From assembly GCF_011493005.1 (NCBI RefSeq), contig NZ_CP049158.1, forward strand, positions 1-64,000: a stretch of 64,000 nucleotides of DNA, given 5' to 3'. The stretch comes from Caballeronia sp. SBC1. Lineage in GTDB: Bacteria; Pseudomonadota; Gammaproteobacteria; Burkholderiales; Burkholderiaceae. Shown here piece after piece: positions 17,200 to 25,675 of the stretch (position 1 is its first letter; every line of letters begins with the position of its first letter). The position numbers and the translations under genes were made by a program. The notes below the pieces were generated by a model. That model was not told where the DNA came from. It searched no databases and was given only the letters and a program-made list of their open reading frames with translations.

Positions 17200-19578
17200 A
17201 TGACCGTTCGTAACCTTGACGCACTGTTCAACCCGAAGTCGATTGCCGTGATCGGGGCGTCGCTGCGCGCGGGCAGTATTGGCGAAATGGTGTGGTCGCG
17301 GCTGAGCGCCGCTAACTTCGCGGGCCCGGTCTGGGCGGTGAATCCGAAGCATCGTCAGTTGAACGGGATCACGGTTTTTGCTGGCGTCGAAGACTTGCCT
17401 GATACGCCGACCGTGGCGGTGTTGTGCACGCCACCGCCTACCTGGCCGGAAATCGTCGGCCAACTGGGGGAGCGTGGCACACGGGCGGTAGTCATAATCG
17501 GGCAGACGGGGGAGTCGGAGGGCAAGGACTGGACACGCCGAACGCTTGCAGCTGCGCGGCCGTTCTTGCTGCGCGTGGTGGGCCCGGCGAGTGTCGGCGT
17601 GACAACGCCGGCTGTGGGCGCGGTGCTGGGGGCGCCGTCATGCGCCATTGCGGCGGGCGGGGTGGCGTGGGTATCGGCGTCGAACGCGCTGACCAACGGC
17701 GTGACGGGCTGGGCGAACGCACGTGGCCTGGGTTTTTCGCGAGTGGTCGCGCTGGGCGACGAGGCTGACGTTGATGTAGGCGATATCCTCGATTTCCTCG
17801 CAAGCGACTCACGGACGCGGGCGATCCTGATGGCCATTGAATCGGTGCGAATGGCGCGCAAGTTCATGTCGGCGGCGCGGGCGGCGGCGCGCAACAAACC
17901 CGTGCTGGTTTTACGCACAGGGCGCGACGATCCTTTCGATGCGCTTTACAGCGCCGCATTCCGGCGCGCGGGCCTGGTACGGGTGGATTCGCTGGACGAT
18001 CTGCTCGATGAAATCGAAACCCTTGGCGTAGGCCGTGTGGCCGCGAGCGATCGGGCGACCGTCATCACCAGTGATCGCGGCGTCGCCGCTCTCGCGGCCG
18101 ACGCATTTGCTGCCGCCGGTGACGCGCTCGCACTCTGGCCCGAGGCCGCGCGCGTGTCAGTCGCCGCCGTGCTGCCGCGCGCGCGGCTTGAGAACCCGCT
18201 GCAACTCGGAGACACGGCTACTGCGGCGGACTTCGGCGCAGTGCTCGAAGCACTGGCGCCGCACCGCGAGACCGGGACGGCATTCGTGGTGCACGCGCCA
18301 ACGCACACCGCGCCTGTCGCGGACGTCGCGCGCGTGCTGATCGAGCAGCAAAGCCACGCGTATCGCGGTTTGCTGGCTTGCTTTTTCGGCTGCGTGGACC
18401 AGGCCACGCGCGACGCGTTGCATGCCCACGGCATTCCCGTCCATACCACGCCTCAACGCCTGGCGCGAGGTTTCGCACGGCTGGTGGACTATCGCCAGGG
18501 TCGCGAGTTGTTGATGCAGACACCCGACGGACCGCGCCCTCAGACCCTGGTCGCGCTGGACAGCGCACAGGCTCAGGTCATGGCCGCGTTGAAGGCGGGC
18601 GTAGCGGAACTGGATGGCGAGCGGGCGTCGCGGGTGTTGGCGCAGTTTGGCGTTGTCGTGAAGGCGGGACCGGCAGGTCCGCGCAGTGTCGATGCCATCG
18701 AAATCGATGTCCGACTGCTGAATCATCGCGTATTCGGACCGGTGTTCGAGTTCAAGGCTGTTGGTGCCCTAGGGTTGCCGGACGCAATGCACGAATTTGC
18801 ATTTCCGCCACTCAACCCGGTTTTGGCGCGTGACCTCGTGATGCGTTCACCAAGGGCGCGCGAACTCCCGGCGGAGAACCTGCTGGCGGCGTTGACGGGG
18901 TTGTCGCAAGCTGTCTGCGAGATCGAGCAGATTGTCGCGTTGCGGTTGACGGTACGTGTGGCCCGTCAGGCCGTCGTTGTGTATGAGCCCCACCTGACGC
19001 TGGCCGCGCATCGCACGCCGCTCGCCATTCAACCGTATCCACGGCAGCTGGAGGAGACGCTCGACTGGAACGGCTCCCGTATCACCGTGCGGCCAATCCG
19101 TCCCGACGACGAGGCCGCCCACAGCGCTTTCGTTGCTGCAATGACGCCAGACGATCTGCGTCTGCGGTTTTTCAGCTCCGTGCGCAGTTTCGATCACTCA
19201 CAACTCGCCCGGATGACGCAGATCGACTATGACCGCGAGATGGCGTTTATCGCCGTCACGGGTGAACACAACGCTATTGAGACGTTGGGGGTGGTGCGTG
19301 CCATCGCCGATCCGGACAATGAGACGGCCGAGTTCGCGGTTGCGGTGCGCTCGGATCTGAAGGGCAAGCGGCTGGGAATGTTGCTGTTGACACGGATCAT
19401 CGCGTACTGCCGCGCGCGCGGGACGCGCTGGCTGGTCGGCGAGGCGTTGCGCGAGAACACCGGCATGATCGGACTCGCGCGCCGTTTAGGATTCGAGATA
19501 ACGGCCACGGAGGATCCAGGCGTGACCGGTTTCAGGATGCGGCTGGCCGAAACAGACGCCGGCGCGCTGTCGCCATGA
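17200..19578 (+). CDS. Pat-like protein: CoA-binding, succinyl-CoA ligase-like and GNAT domains
   Basis: A 792-aa multidomain protein of the bacterial lysine acetyltransferase (Pat/PatZ) type. The Rossmann CoA-binding domain is at about residues 8-110 (FNPKSIAVIGASLRAGSIG). A succinyl-CoA-ligase-like flavodoxin domain spans about 145-290, and a C-terminal GNAT domain (about 630-785) shows RPIRPDDEAAHSAFV, the acetyl-CoA loop LKGKRLGMLLLTRII and a REN-TGMIGLARRLGF segment. Between them the ATP-grasp region is short and lacks the usual lysine/HKSDVGGV-type motifs. The ATG at 17200 has GGAGG upstream. Substrates may be metabolic enzymes such as acyl-CoA synthetases. Confidence 0.8.
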   Translation: MTVRNLDALFNPKSIAVIGASLRAGSIGEMVWSRLSAANFAGPVWAVNPKHRQLNGITVFAGVEDLPDTPTVAVLCTPPPTWPEIVGQLGERGTRAVVIIGQTGESEGKDWTRRTLAAARPFLLRVVGPASVGVTTPAVGAVLGAPSCAIAAGGVAWVSASNALTNGVTGWANARGLGFSRVVALGDEADVDVGDILDFLASDSRTRAILMAIESVRMARKFMSAARAAARNKPVLVLRTGRDDPFDALYSAAFRRAGLVRVDSLDDLLDEIETLGVGRVAASDRATVITSDRGVAALAADAFAAAGDALALWPEAARVSVAAVLPRARLENPLQLGDTATAADFGAVLEALAPHRETGTAFVVHAPTHTAPVADVARVLIEQQSHAYRGLLACFFGCVDQATRDALHAHGIPVHTTPQRLARGFARLVDYRQGRELLMQTPDGPRPQTLVALDSAQAQVMAALKAGVAELDGERASRVLAQFGVVVKAGPAGPRSVDAIEIDVRLLNHRVFGPVFEFKAVGALGLPDAMHEFAFPPLNPVLARDLVMRSPRARELPAENLLAALTGLSQAVCEIEQIVALRLTVRVARQAVVVYEPHLTLAAHRTPLAIQPYPRQLEETLDWNGSRITVRPIRPDDEAAHSAFVAAMTPDDLRLRFFSSVRSFDHSQLARMTQIDYDREMAFIAVTGEHNAIETLGVVRAIADPDNETAEFAVAVRSDLKGKRLGMLLLTRIIAYCRARGTRWLVGEALRENTGMIGLARRLGFEITATEDPGVTGFRMRLAETDAGALSP

Positions 19579-19597
19579 AGGGGACCGGCGTTGAAAT

Positions 19598-19621
19598 CTG
19601 GCCGCTGCAATGAGCGGCCAG
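19598..19621. terminator. Hairpin between convergent genes
   Basis: CTGGCCGCT (19598-19606) and AGCGGCCAG (19613-19621) form a 9-bp perfect stem with a 6-base loop, between the converging Pat-like and hypothetical genes. It lacks a T-run but its position suits a bidirectional terminator. Confidence 0.5.
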
Positions 19622-19676
19622 AATGTGGGCGCGGCGGGCTTGCCCGCGACCGTCGCTCTTCGAATCAAACTTCGAA

Positions 19677-20222
19677 TCAAGCTGGCAGCTTTGCGAGCGC
19701 TTCGTCGACCTGTGCGCGCGATACGGTCAACTCGTCCAGCCACGCATCGGCGTAAGTGCTGCCGGTTTCACGCTCCAGACGCGCGATCGTCGCCGCGCAA
19801 CGCGTAGCGTCCTTAGGCGTAGCAATAAACGCTTTAACCGACGCGCCCGACGTGAACGCTTCGAACAGCGGCACGCGAATGTCGTCCGGCAGGGCGCGAG
19901 TGGTCCATTGATACGGCTTGCCGTTGAACGACAACTGCGGCGGCAGCACGCGTTCTTTCTTCGCTGCAGGAATCAGGCCGAAATTGCGCGCGGCATCGGC
20001 GATCTGGTCAGCCGTAAAGAGTTCGTCCGCGCCGATGTCGAACTGCTTGATAAACGTTTCGATCGACTGCATCGCGGCGGCGCGGTCGTCGCGCTTTTGC
20101 TGCGCGCGAGCGACAATATCGCGCAGTTCGTCCGCTTCCTCGCTCGTGATCGTGAAGCTGGACTGCTTTTGCTGAAGTTCGGAGAAGCGCTGAAATTCGG
20201 GATCGGAGAGGAGTTTCGCCAT
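19677..20222 (-). CDS. Hypothetical protein, 181 aa
   Basis: I do not recognise this protein. It is soluble, with no signal peptide or membrane segment. Residues 1-60 are highly charged and probably helical or coiled coil (FSELQQKQSSFTITSEEADELRDIVARAQ is part of this). The middle contains NGKPYQWTTRALPDDIR and the rest is Ala- and Glu-rich. It has normal codon use for the replicon, so it is likely a real gene. It is transcribed convergently with the Pat-like gene and downstream of the IclR gene on the same strand, with 210 bp between. Confidence 0.65.
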   Translation of the reverse strand: MAKLLSDPEFQRFSELQQKQSSFTITSEEADELRDIVARAQQKRDDRAAAMQSIETFIKQFDIGADELFTADQIADAARNFGLIPAAKKERVLPPQLSFNGKPYQWTTRALPDDIRVPLFEAFTSGASVKAFIATPKDATRCAATIARLERETGSTYADAWLDELTVSRAQVDEALAKLPA

Positions 20223-20432
20223 TGCCTTGCGTAGAAAAAGACGCGAAACGTCGCGTGGAGCGACGATCCGCTTTTTGAGAGGGTCGCCATTCTAACGCGT
20301 CGCGCGGATCTGGAACCTGAGGAATCCGCGAACCTGATCATCCCAACAAAGCCAACCGACCCTTTCCCCGGATCTTCCCCGCGAAGCGAACCGAAAGTTC
20401 CCGCTGAATCTTCCGACCGAATTTGTCCGCCC

Positions 20433-21371
20433 CTAAGCTGCGCTCGAATCCCGAGAATCCCGAGAATCCCGAGAATCCCGAGAATCCCGAGAATCCCGAG
20501 AATCCCGAGAATCCCGAGAATCCCGAGAATCCCGAGAATCCCGAGAATCCCGAGAATCCCGAGAATCCCGAGAATCGCTGAACTCCGTATCCGGTTCGCG
20601 AAACATCGAGAGCGCCGCCGCCGCTTCTCCAAGCAGTGCACTGACCTCGCTCACGGACGGCGCCACGTATTCGTCGATACGTCTGAGATACGGGCAAGTC
20701 AGCGTCGCGATCGCCTGGCCCGATGGCCCGAGCAGCGGAAAACTCACATCCATCACGCCGAAGGTCTGCTGACTCTCCTTGTGGAGAAAACCGTCCGCGC
20801 GAATCTGTGTGTACGCATTTTCCAGCGCGAGAGGATCGGGCGCTGACTCACCCTTTACACGCGTGTGCTCGGCGAGCATGTGCGCGCGTTGTTCCGCACT
20901 CTGGAACGCGAGGATCACCCGGCCCGAACCGGTATCGATCAACCCGACCCTCGCGCCGAGCCGGACCGAAATCCCCCATGTTCCCGGTCCGTCGACCTGC
21001 GCGATCACAAGCAGATTGCCCCGGTCATAGGCGGCGAGATGACACGACTGCTCCGCGCGATCGGCGAACCGCTGCATGACTGGCAAGGCTTCCGCGATCA
21101 GGCGGTTCATCGGCGGGTGCCGGTGCGCAAGCGCATACAGCTTCAGGCTCAACGAATAGCGGTCGCCCGCGGGCGAGCGCACCACGTACTGCCGCGCGAC
21201 CAGCCGCTCGAGCATCCGGTACATCTCGCTTGCGTTGCGCCCGAGCGATTTCGTGATCTCGGCACGCGTGAGTCCATCCTTTTGCTCGGCGAGAAGCTCA
21301 AGGATATCGAGACCTTTATCCAGCGCGGGCGCTCGATAGCGGTCGGCGTCGGTGAGATCGTCTGCCTGCAT
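20433..21371 (-). CDS. IclR-family regulator with a (DSR)14 C-terminal repeat
   Basis: A 312-aa IclR-type transcription factor. The N-terminal winged helix is YRAPALDKGLDILELLAEQ plus LTRAEITKSLGRNASEMYRMLERL, and the GAF-like effector domain spans about 90-255 (YDRGNLLVIAQVDGPGTWGISVRLG). The domain should end near residue 262; beyond that come 14 consecutive Asp-Ser-Arg units encoded by a perfect 9-bp tandem repeat, then DSSAA and the stop. The tail is an addition to the usual family length of about 260. It is divergent from the UxaA-type dehydratase genes and probably represses or activates that sugar-acid operon. Confidence 0.88.
   Translation of the reverse strand: MQADDLTDADRYRAPALDKGLDILELLAEQKDGLTRAEITKSLGRNASEMYRMLERLVARQYVVRSPAGDRYSLSLKLYALAHRHPPMNRLIAEALPVMQRFADRAEQSCHLAAYDRGNLLVIAQVDGPGTWGISVRLGARVGLIDTGSGRVILAFQSAEQRAHMLAEHTRVKGESAPDPLALENAYTQIRADGFLHKESQQTFGVMDVSFPLLGPSGQAIATLTCPYLRRIDEYVAPSVSEVSALLGEAAAALSMFREPDTEFSDSRDSRDSRDSRDSRDSRDSRDSRDSRDSRDSRDSRDSRDSRDSSAA
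20453..20578. repeat. 9-bp tandem repeat, 14 units
   Basis: GAGAATCCC is repeated 14 times (unit starts at 20453, 20462 and so on to 20570), with the last unit changed after GAGAATC; a degenerate unit precedes at 20444. Read on the minus strand it encodes Asp-Ser-Arg within the IclR gene. The period is a multiple of three, so gain or loss of units keeps the frame and only alters tail length. Confidence 0.95.
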
Positions 21372-21422
21372 GATGGCCTTCAGTTGGGTCGCTTAAAAGC
21401 AAGATGCTAAGGGAAAACACGG

Positions 21423-21444
21423 GCCGCTAAGCGGCGCACTTAGC
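21423..21444. promoter_or_regulatory. Overlapping inverted repeats in the IclR/dehydratase divergent promoter
   Basis: GCCGCT-A-AGCGGC (21423-21435) overlaps GCTAAG-N7-CTTAGC (21426-21444) in the 224-bp region between the IclR gene and the dehydratase small-subunit gene. Palindromes of this kind suit IclR operators; binding is inferred only. Confidence 0.45.
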
Positions 21445-21595
21445 TTGACTTCGACTTGTCCGCATATGAATAATACGTTCACTGATGAATGATTGTAGTG
21501 ATGCAAACCCGCGGCATTGCTAATACGACCGCTTGAATGCCTTCCAATGCCGCTCGAATGTCGTCTGAATGCCGCTCGATCTCAAGGAAGTTTCT

Positions 21596-21934
21596 GTGCA
21601 GCAAACTCCTCAAAAGCCTACTGACGCCCGGCTGATTCTGCAAAGCCCGCAGGACAATTGCCTGATTGCCGGCGCGCGTCTGCAAGCGGGGGAGCGCGTG
21701 GAGATTGAGGGGGAGTTCGTCACGCTGGCGAAAACTATCGATCTTGGGCACAAAGTCGCGCGCCGCGCATTGCGGACCGACGAAAAAGTCCTTCGGTATG
21801 GCGCGATCATTGGCCACGTGACGTCGGACGTTCAGCCCGGCGAACATCTGCATACGCACAATCTCGAGAGCGACTATCTCCCGACCTACACCCACGACGC
21901 CGGTCACGCCTTCGTGGATCACCGGGATCGCTAA
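21596..21934 (+). CDS. UxaA-family dehydratase, small (SAF-domain) subunit
   Basis: A 112-aa protein equal to the N-terminal SAF domain of altronate/galactarate dehydratases. It shows DNCLIAGARLQAGERVEI, TIDLGHKVARRAL and the HTHNLESDYLP motif. Together with the next gene it should form a metal-dependent sugar-acid dehydratase that converts an aldonate to 2-keto-3-deoxyaldonate. The start is GTG at 21596 with AAGGAAG upstream; the upstream in-frame ATG at 21569 lacks a site. It is the first gene of the operon and ends 4 bp before the large subunit. Confidence 0.87.
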   Translation: MQQTPQKPTDARLILQSPQDNCLIAGARLQAGERVEIEGEFVTLAKTIDLGHKVARRALRTDEKVLRYGAIIGHVTSDVQPGEHLHTHNLESDYLPTYTHDAGHAFVDHRDR

Positions 21935-21938
21935 GCCG

Positions 21939-23228
21939 ATGACAGCAGCCACCACTCCGCAGCTTCAAGGATTTCAGCGTGCCGATGGGCGCAAGGGCAT
22001 TCGCAATGTCATCGCGGTTGCGTATCTCGTCGAATGCGCGCATCACGTCGCGAGGGAGATCGTCACGCAGTTTCGTCCGGCGTTCGACGCCTTCGACGAC
22101 CCCAGTGCCGACCGCGATCCACCCGTCCACCTGATCGGTTTTCCGGGCTGCTACCCGAACGGCTATGCCGAAAAGATGATGGAGCGGCTCACCACGCATC
22201 CGAATGTAGGCGCAGTCCTGTTCGTCTCGCTCGGCTGCGAGAGCATGAACAAGCACTATCTGGTCGACGCCGTGCGCGCGAGCGGCCGACCGGCCGAGGT
22301 TCTGACGATCCAGGAAAAAGGCGGGACGCGCAGCACGATTCAGCACGGCATCGACTGGATTCGTGATGCACGCGCAACGCTCGCGCAGCAAACGAAAGTG
22401 CCGATGGCGCTCGACGAATTGATCGTCGGCACGATTTGCGGTGGCTCGGACGGCACGAGCGGCATTACGGCGAATCCCGCTGTGGGTCGCGCCTTCGATG
22501 CGCTGATCAACGCTGGCGCCGCGTGTATTTTCGAGGAAACCGGCGAGCTGGTCGGCTGCGAGTTCCATATGGAAAGCCGGGCCGCGCGGCCGGAATTGGG
22601 CCGTGAAATTGTGGCGTGCGTGGACAAGGCCGCGCGCTATTACTCCATCATGGGACACGGTTCGTTCGCGGTCGGCAACGCGGATGGCGGCCTGACCACG
22701 CAGGAAGAAAAGTCCCTCGGCGCGTATGCGAAAAGCGGTGCGTCGCCCATTGTGGGGATCGTCAAGCCCGGTGACATTCCGCCCGTCGGCGGTTTGTATC
22801 TGCTCGATGTGGTTCCCGATGGCGAACCGCGTTTCGGCTTTCCGAACATCAGCGACAACGCGGAAATCGGCGAACTGATTGCTTGCGGAGCGCACGTGAT
22901 CCTGTTCACGACCGGACGCGGTTCGGTGGTCGGTTCGGCCATTTCTCCCGTGATCAAGGTGTGCGCGAATCCGGCGACATATCGAAATCTTTCCGGTGAC
23001 ATGGACGTGGATGCGGGCCGCATCCTGGAAGGCCGTGCCACGCTGGACGAGGTCGGCCGCGAAGTATTCGATGCCACCGTGAGCGTGGCGGCCGGCGCCG
23101 CGTCGAAGTCGGAGTCGCTTGGTCATCAGGAGTTCATCCTGACTTACAAGACCTTTGATCCGGTTGGTCCGGCGTGTCTCCCGGCGAGCGCGACGCCGCG
23201 GCACGCGGTATCGATTACGTCGATTTGA
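21939..23228 (+). CDS. UxaA-family dehydratase, large subunit
   Basis: A 429-aa protein matching the catalytic part of altronate/galactarate dehydratases. Visible family segments are YLVECAHHVAREI, GFPGCYPNGYAEKMMERL, LFVSLGCESMN and GTICGGSDGTSGITANPAVG, with TTGRGSVVGSAISPVIKVCANP near the C-terminus. Cys residues in the CYPN, GCES and ICGGSD motifs are likely Fe-S or metal ligands. Given the neighbouring dehydrogenase, lactonase and diketo-acid hydrolase genes, the substrate is more likely L-fuconate, D-arabinonate or another aldonate than altronate; this is inference. Confidence 0.87.
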   Translation: MTAATTPQLQGFQRADGRKGIRNVIAVAYLVECAHHVAREIVTQFRPAFDAFDDPSADRDPPVHLIGFPGCYPNGYAEKMMERLTTHPNVGAVLFVSLGCESMNKHYLVDAVRASGRPAEVLTIQEKGGTRSTIQHGIDWIRDARATLAQQTKVPMALDELIVGTICGGSDGTSGITANPAVGRAFDALINAGAACIFEETGELVGCEFHMESRAARPELGREIVACVDKAARYYSIMGHGSFAVGNADGGLTTQEEKSLGAYAKSGASPIVGIVKPGDIPPVGGLYLLDVVPDGEPRFGFPNISDNAEIGELIACGAHVILFTTGRGSVVGSAISPVIKVCANPATYRNLSGDMDVDAGRILEGRATLDEVGREVFDATVSVAAGAASKSESLGHQEFILTYKTFDPVGPACLPASATPRHAVSITSI

Positions 23229-23302
23229 GCCTGATTTATTGATCAACTCATCGGTGCAACTCATCGGTGCAACTCGTCACTCCAACGCACGGAGTCCTCG
23301 CA

Positions 23303-24412
23303 ATGAACCCAATCACCGGAAATCCCGTTGTGAAAAAGCGCAAGGTGGGCAAAACGTCGTTGGAAGTTACGGCGTTGTCGCTGGGCACCGCACCGCTGGG
23401 CGGCCTGTATCACGATCTTTCCGAAGCAGACGCGCAAGCGACCGTGGACGCCGCGTGGCAAAGCGGTATCCGTTTCTTCGATACCGCTCCGCATTACGGC
23501 CACACGAAAGCCGAACACCGGCTAGGCGACGCGTTGCGCGAATACCCGCGCGAAGACTACGTGTTGTCGACGAAGGTTGGCCGGCGCTTTGTCCCGCGCA
23601 CCACGCCTTACGACGGCAGCGAAGGCTGGTCGGACCCGCTGCCATTCCAGGCGATCTACGACTACACCTACGACGGCATTCTTCGATCGTTCGAGGACAG
23701 CCAGCAACGCATGGGTATTGTCGATATCGACATCGTGCTGATCCACGATATTGGCCGCGTCACGCACGGAGAAAACAACGCGCGCTATTGGCGGCAACTC
23801 ACGGATGAAGGCGGTTTCCGGGCGCTTGATGAACTGCGTGCATCGCGCGGCGTAAAAGCTGTCGGGCTCGGTGTGAACGAAGGCGCCGCAATCCAGGAGG
23901 CGATGGCCGAATTCAACATCGATTGCGCGTTGCTGGCGGGACGCTACACGTTGTTAGAGCAGGCGGTACTCGATGACTTGCTGCCGGAATGCGAGCAGCG
24001 CGGCGTGAGCATCTTGCTGGGCGGTGCGTTCAATTCGGGCATTCTCGCCCGGGGACTGACGTCCGATACCGCGCCAAGACCGGACAACCAAAAGTTCAAC
24101 TACGGCGATGCGCCGCCATTGATTGTCGAGCGCGTCGATGCGCTGGAAAGGATCTGTCGTGCGCATGGCGTCGCCTTGTCGAGCGCGGCCCTCCAGTTTC
24201 CTTATGCGCATAAAGTTGTGGCCACAGTCCTGATGGGCGCACGAAATCCAGTGGAAGTGCGTTTGAACGCGGCTTCGTTCGCTGATCCGCTGCCTGACGC
24301 TTTATGGGACGCGTTGCGAGCAGCCGGTTTGCTGCACCGTGACGCGCCTGTGCCACGCACGGATCAAGCAGATACCGAACGCATCGACCAAGCCGACGCA
24401 GGAAAACCATGA
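23303..24412 (+). CDS. Aldo/keto reductase, probable sugar (L-fucose/D-threo-aldose) 1-dehydrogenase
   Basis: A 369-aa aldo/keto reductase of the group that oxidises aldoses at C1 to lactones (D-threo-aldose 1-dehydrogenase / L-fucose dehydrogenase / pyridoxal dehydrogenase). Motifs: TALSLGTAPLGGLY, FFDTAPHYGHTKAEHRLG with catalytic Asp/Tyr, LSTKVGR with Lys, and DIVLIHDIGR with the His. The ATG at 23303 has GGAG 8 bases upstream. Its stop overlaps the lactonase start by ATGA, as expected for consecutive steps. Within it lies a one-mismatch parS-like word (24200-24215) encoding a PYAHK segment. Confidence 0.83.
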   Translation: MNPITGNPVVKKRKVGKTSLEVTALSLGTAPLGGLYHDLSEADAQATVDAAWQSGIRFFDTAPHYGHTKAEHRLGDALREYPREDYVLSTKVGRRFVPRTTPYDGSEGWSDPLPFQAIYDYTYDGILRSFEDSQQRMGIVDIDIVLIHDIGRVTHGENNARYWRQLTDEGGFRALDELRASRGVKAVGLGVNEGAAIQEAMAEFNIDCALLAGRYTLLEQAVLDDLLPECEQRGVSILLGGAFNSGILARGLTSDTAPRPDNQKFNYGDAPPLIVERVDALERICRAHGVALSSAALQFPYAHKVVATVLMGARNPVEVRLNAASFADPLPDALWDALRAAGLLHRDAPVPRTDQADTERIDQADAGKP

Positions 24413-25257
24413 GCGCTGAACGAATCGACGCACATCAACACTTCTGGGACCCATCTCGTGGTGACTATGGCTGGTTGACGCCCGAGTTGCAGACCTTGTA
24501 CCGCGTCTTCGGTCCCGCTGACCTGAAGCCTCTTCGTGCAGCAGCCCATGTTGCGCGCACAGTGGTGGTCCAGGCTGCGCCTACGGTCGATGAAACGCGC
24601 TATTTACTCGATCTCGCCCGCGACGACGCGTCTATCGCCGGCATTGTTGGCTGGGTTCCGCTTGATGCGCCGAATAGTGTCGAGTTGATCGACGAACTGG
24701 CGCGCGAGCCCAAATTCAAGGGCGTGCGCCCGATGCTGCAGGATCTGCCCGACGACCGCTGGATCGAAAATCCTGCGCTGACTCCGGCCATTCAAGCGCT
24801 GGTCAAAAACGATCTCGCCTTCGATGCACTAATATTTTCGCGTCACGTGCCTTCGTTGAAGGTGTTCGCCGCGCGCTTTCCTGAACTGCGAATCGTCGTG
24901 GATCATGGTGCGAAGCCGCCAATCAGAGAGGGTCACGCGGCTTGGCAAAGCTGGGCGGACGGCATAGCCGAATTGGCCGCATTGCCACAACCGCTGGTTT
25001 GCAAACTCTCAGGTCTGGCGACGGAGGCCTCGCCCGGTTGGTCTGTAGAAACGCTCAGACCCTATGTCGATCATCTTCTCGACCATTTTGGGACTGAGAG
25101 GTTGATGTGGGGCAGCGACTGGCCGGTGCTGAACCTGAACGGTGACTATGCGCAGTGGTTTGATGCGGCGCGGCAATTGACGGCGCACGTTGATGCGTCC
25201 GCACAGCAGAAAATTTTCGGCGATACCGCGCGCGGGTTTTACCGGCTGCAAAGTTGA
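24409..25257 (+). CDS. Amidohydrolase-family lactonase (L-fuconolactonase-like)
   Basis: A 282-aa member of the COG3618 amidohydrolase-2 family, which opens sugar lactones to aldonates. Motifs: RIDAHQHFWDPSRGDYGWL with the metal-site HxH, a central VVDHGAKPP with a catalytic His, and WGSDWPVLNLNGDY with the active-site Asp. It is coupled to the upstream sugar dehydrogenase by a 4-bp overlap. This fits dehydrogenase-lactonase-dehydratase order in the non-phosphorylative route. Rhamnonolactonase or galactonolactonase activity is possible. Confidence 0.85.
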   Translation: MSAERIDAHQHFWDPSRGDYGWLTPELQTLYRVFGPADLKPLRAAAHVARTVVVQAAPTVDETRYLLDLARDDASIAGIVGWVPLDAPNSVELIDELAREPKFKGVRPMLQDLPDDRWIENPALTPAIQALVKNDLAFDALIFSRHVPSLKVFAARFPELRIVVDHGAKPPIREGHAAWQSWADGIAELAALPQPLVCKLSGLATEASPGWSVETLRPYVDHLLDHFGTERLMWGSDWPVLNLNGDYAQWFDAARQLTAHVDASAQQKIFGDTARGFYRLQS

Positions 25258-25675
25258 GAAAACCGCGTGAAGAATTAGCGCGGTATACCCGGAATTCCCC
25301 AACTGCAATTGCAACGAAAGCAGAGGATGGTAAAAAGATTGGCAAGATTAGCGCCCCAGCTGCCGGCATGCCGTGCCGTGTCATGCTGATGAAGACGGCC
25401 ATATAGCGTTAAAGAGGCGTGAAACCCGCATTCGGAGGCATGATCCAAGCGAAGCGCGAAGGCGGGATCAGAAGGAATCGCGATGCTATCGTTGTAACCT
25501 GCGTTGTAACCCGCGTCCGATGAATCGTAGGTTACGACCGGCCCGCATCGTTTGACCGGAAATTTGACCAAAAGCGATCGAAAGTAAGCTTGAGCGATCT
25601 CACCTGTAAGAACGACCGCTCGACCCGAACATCTCGAAACCGAATCAAAACCTGAAAACTGAAGGATCACTCACG
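25258..25675. other. 418-bp gap between lactonase and diketo-acid hydrolase genes
   Basis: No gene is recognised here, and no remnant of the short-chain dehydrogenase that would complete the pathway. It could carry a separate promoter for the hydrolase gene. No terminator-like hairpin with T-run is evident. Confidence 0.4.

Noticed and set aside
20444..20578. Tandem 9-bp array considered as a CRISPR or iteron array
   Set aside because: There are no spacers, the unit is far too short for CRISPR, and it is in frame inside the IclR gene; iterons would be expected near repA.
21807..23264. A 485-codon open frame antisense to the UxaA-type dehydratase
   Set aside because: Shadow of the real gene; its composition is typical of the reverse complement of GC-rich coding DNA.
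24200..24215. One-mismatch parS-like word inside the aldo/keto reductase gene as a genuine centromere
   Set aside because: It encodes the PYAHK segment, which I believe is common in this enzyme family, so coding constraint is the simpler explanation.
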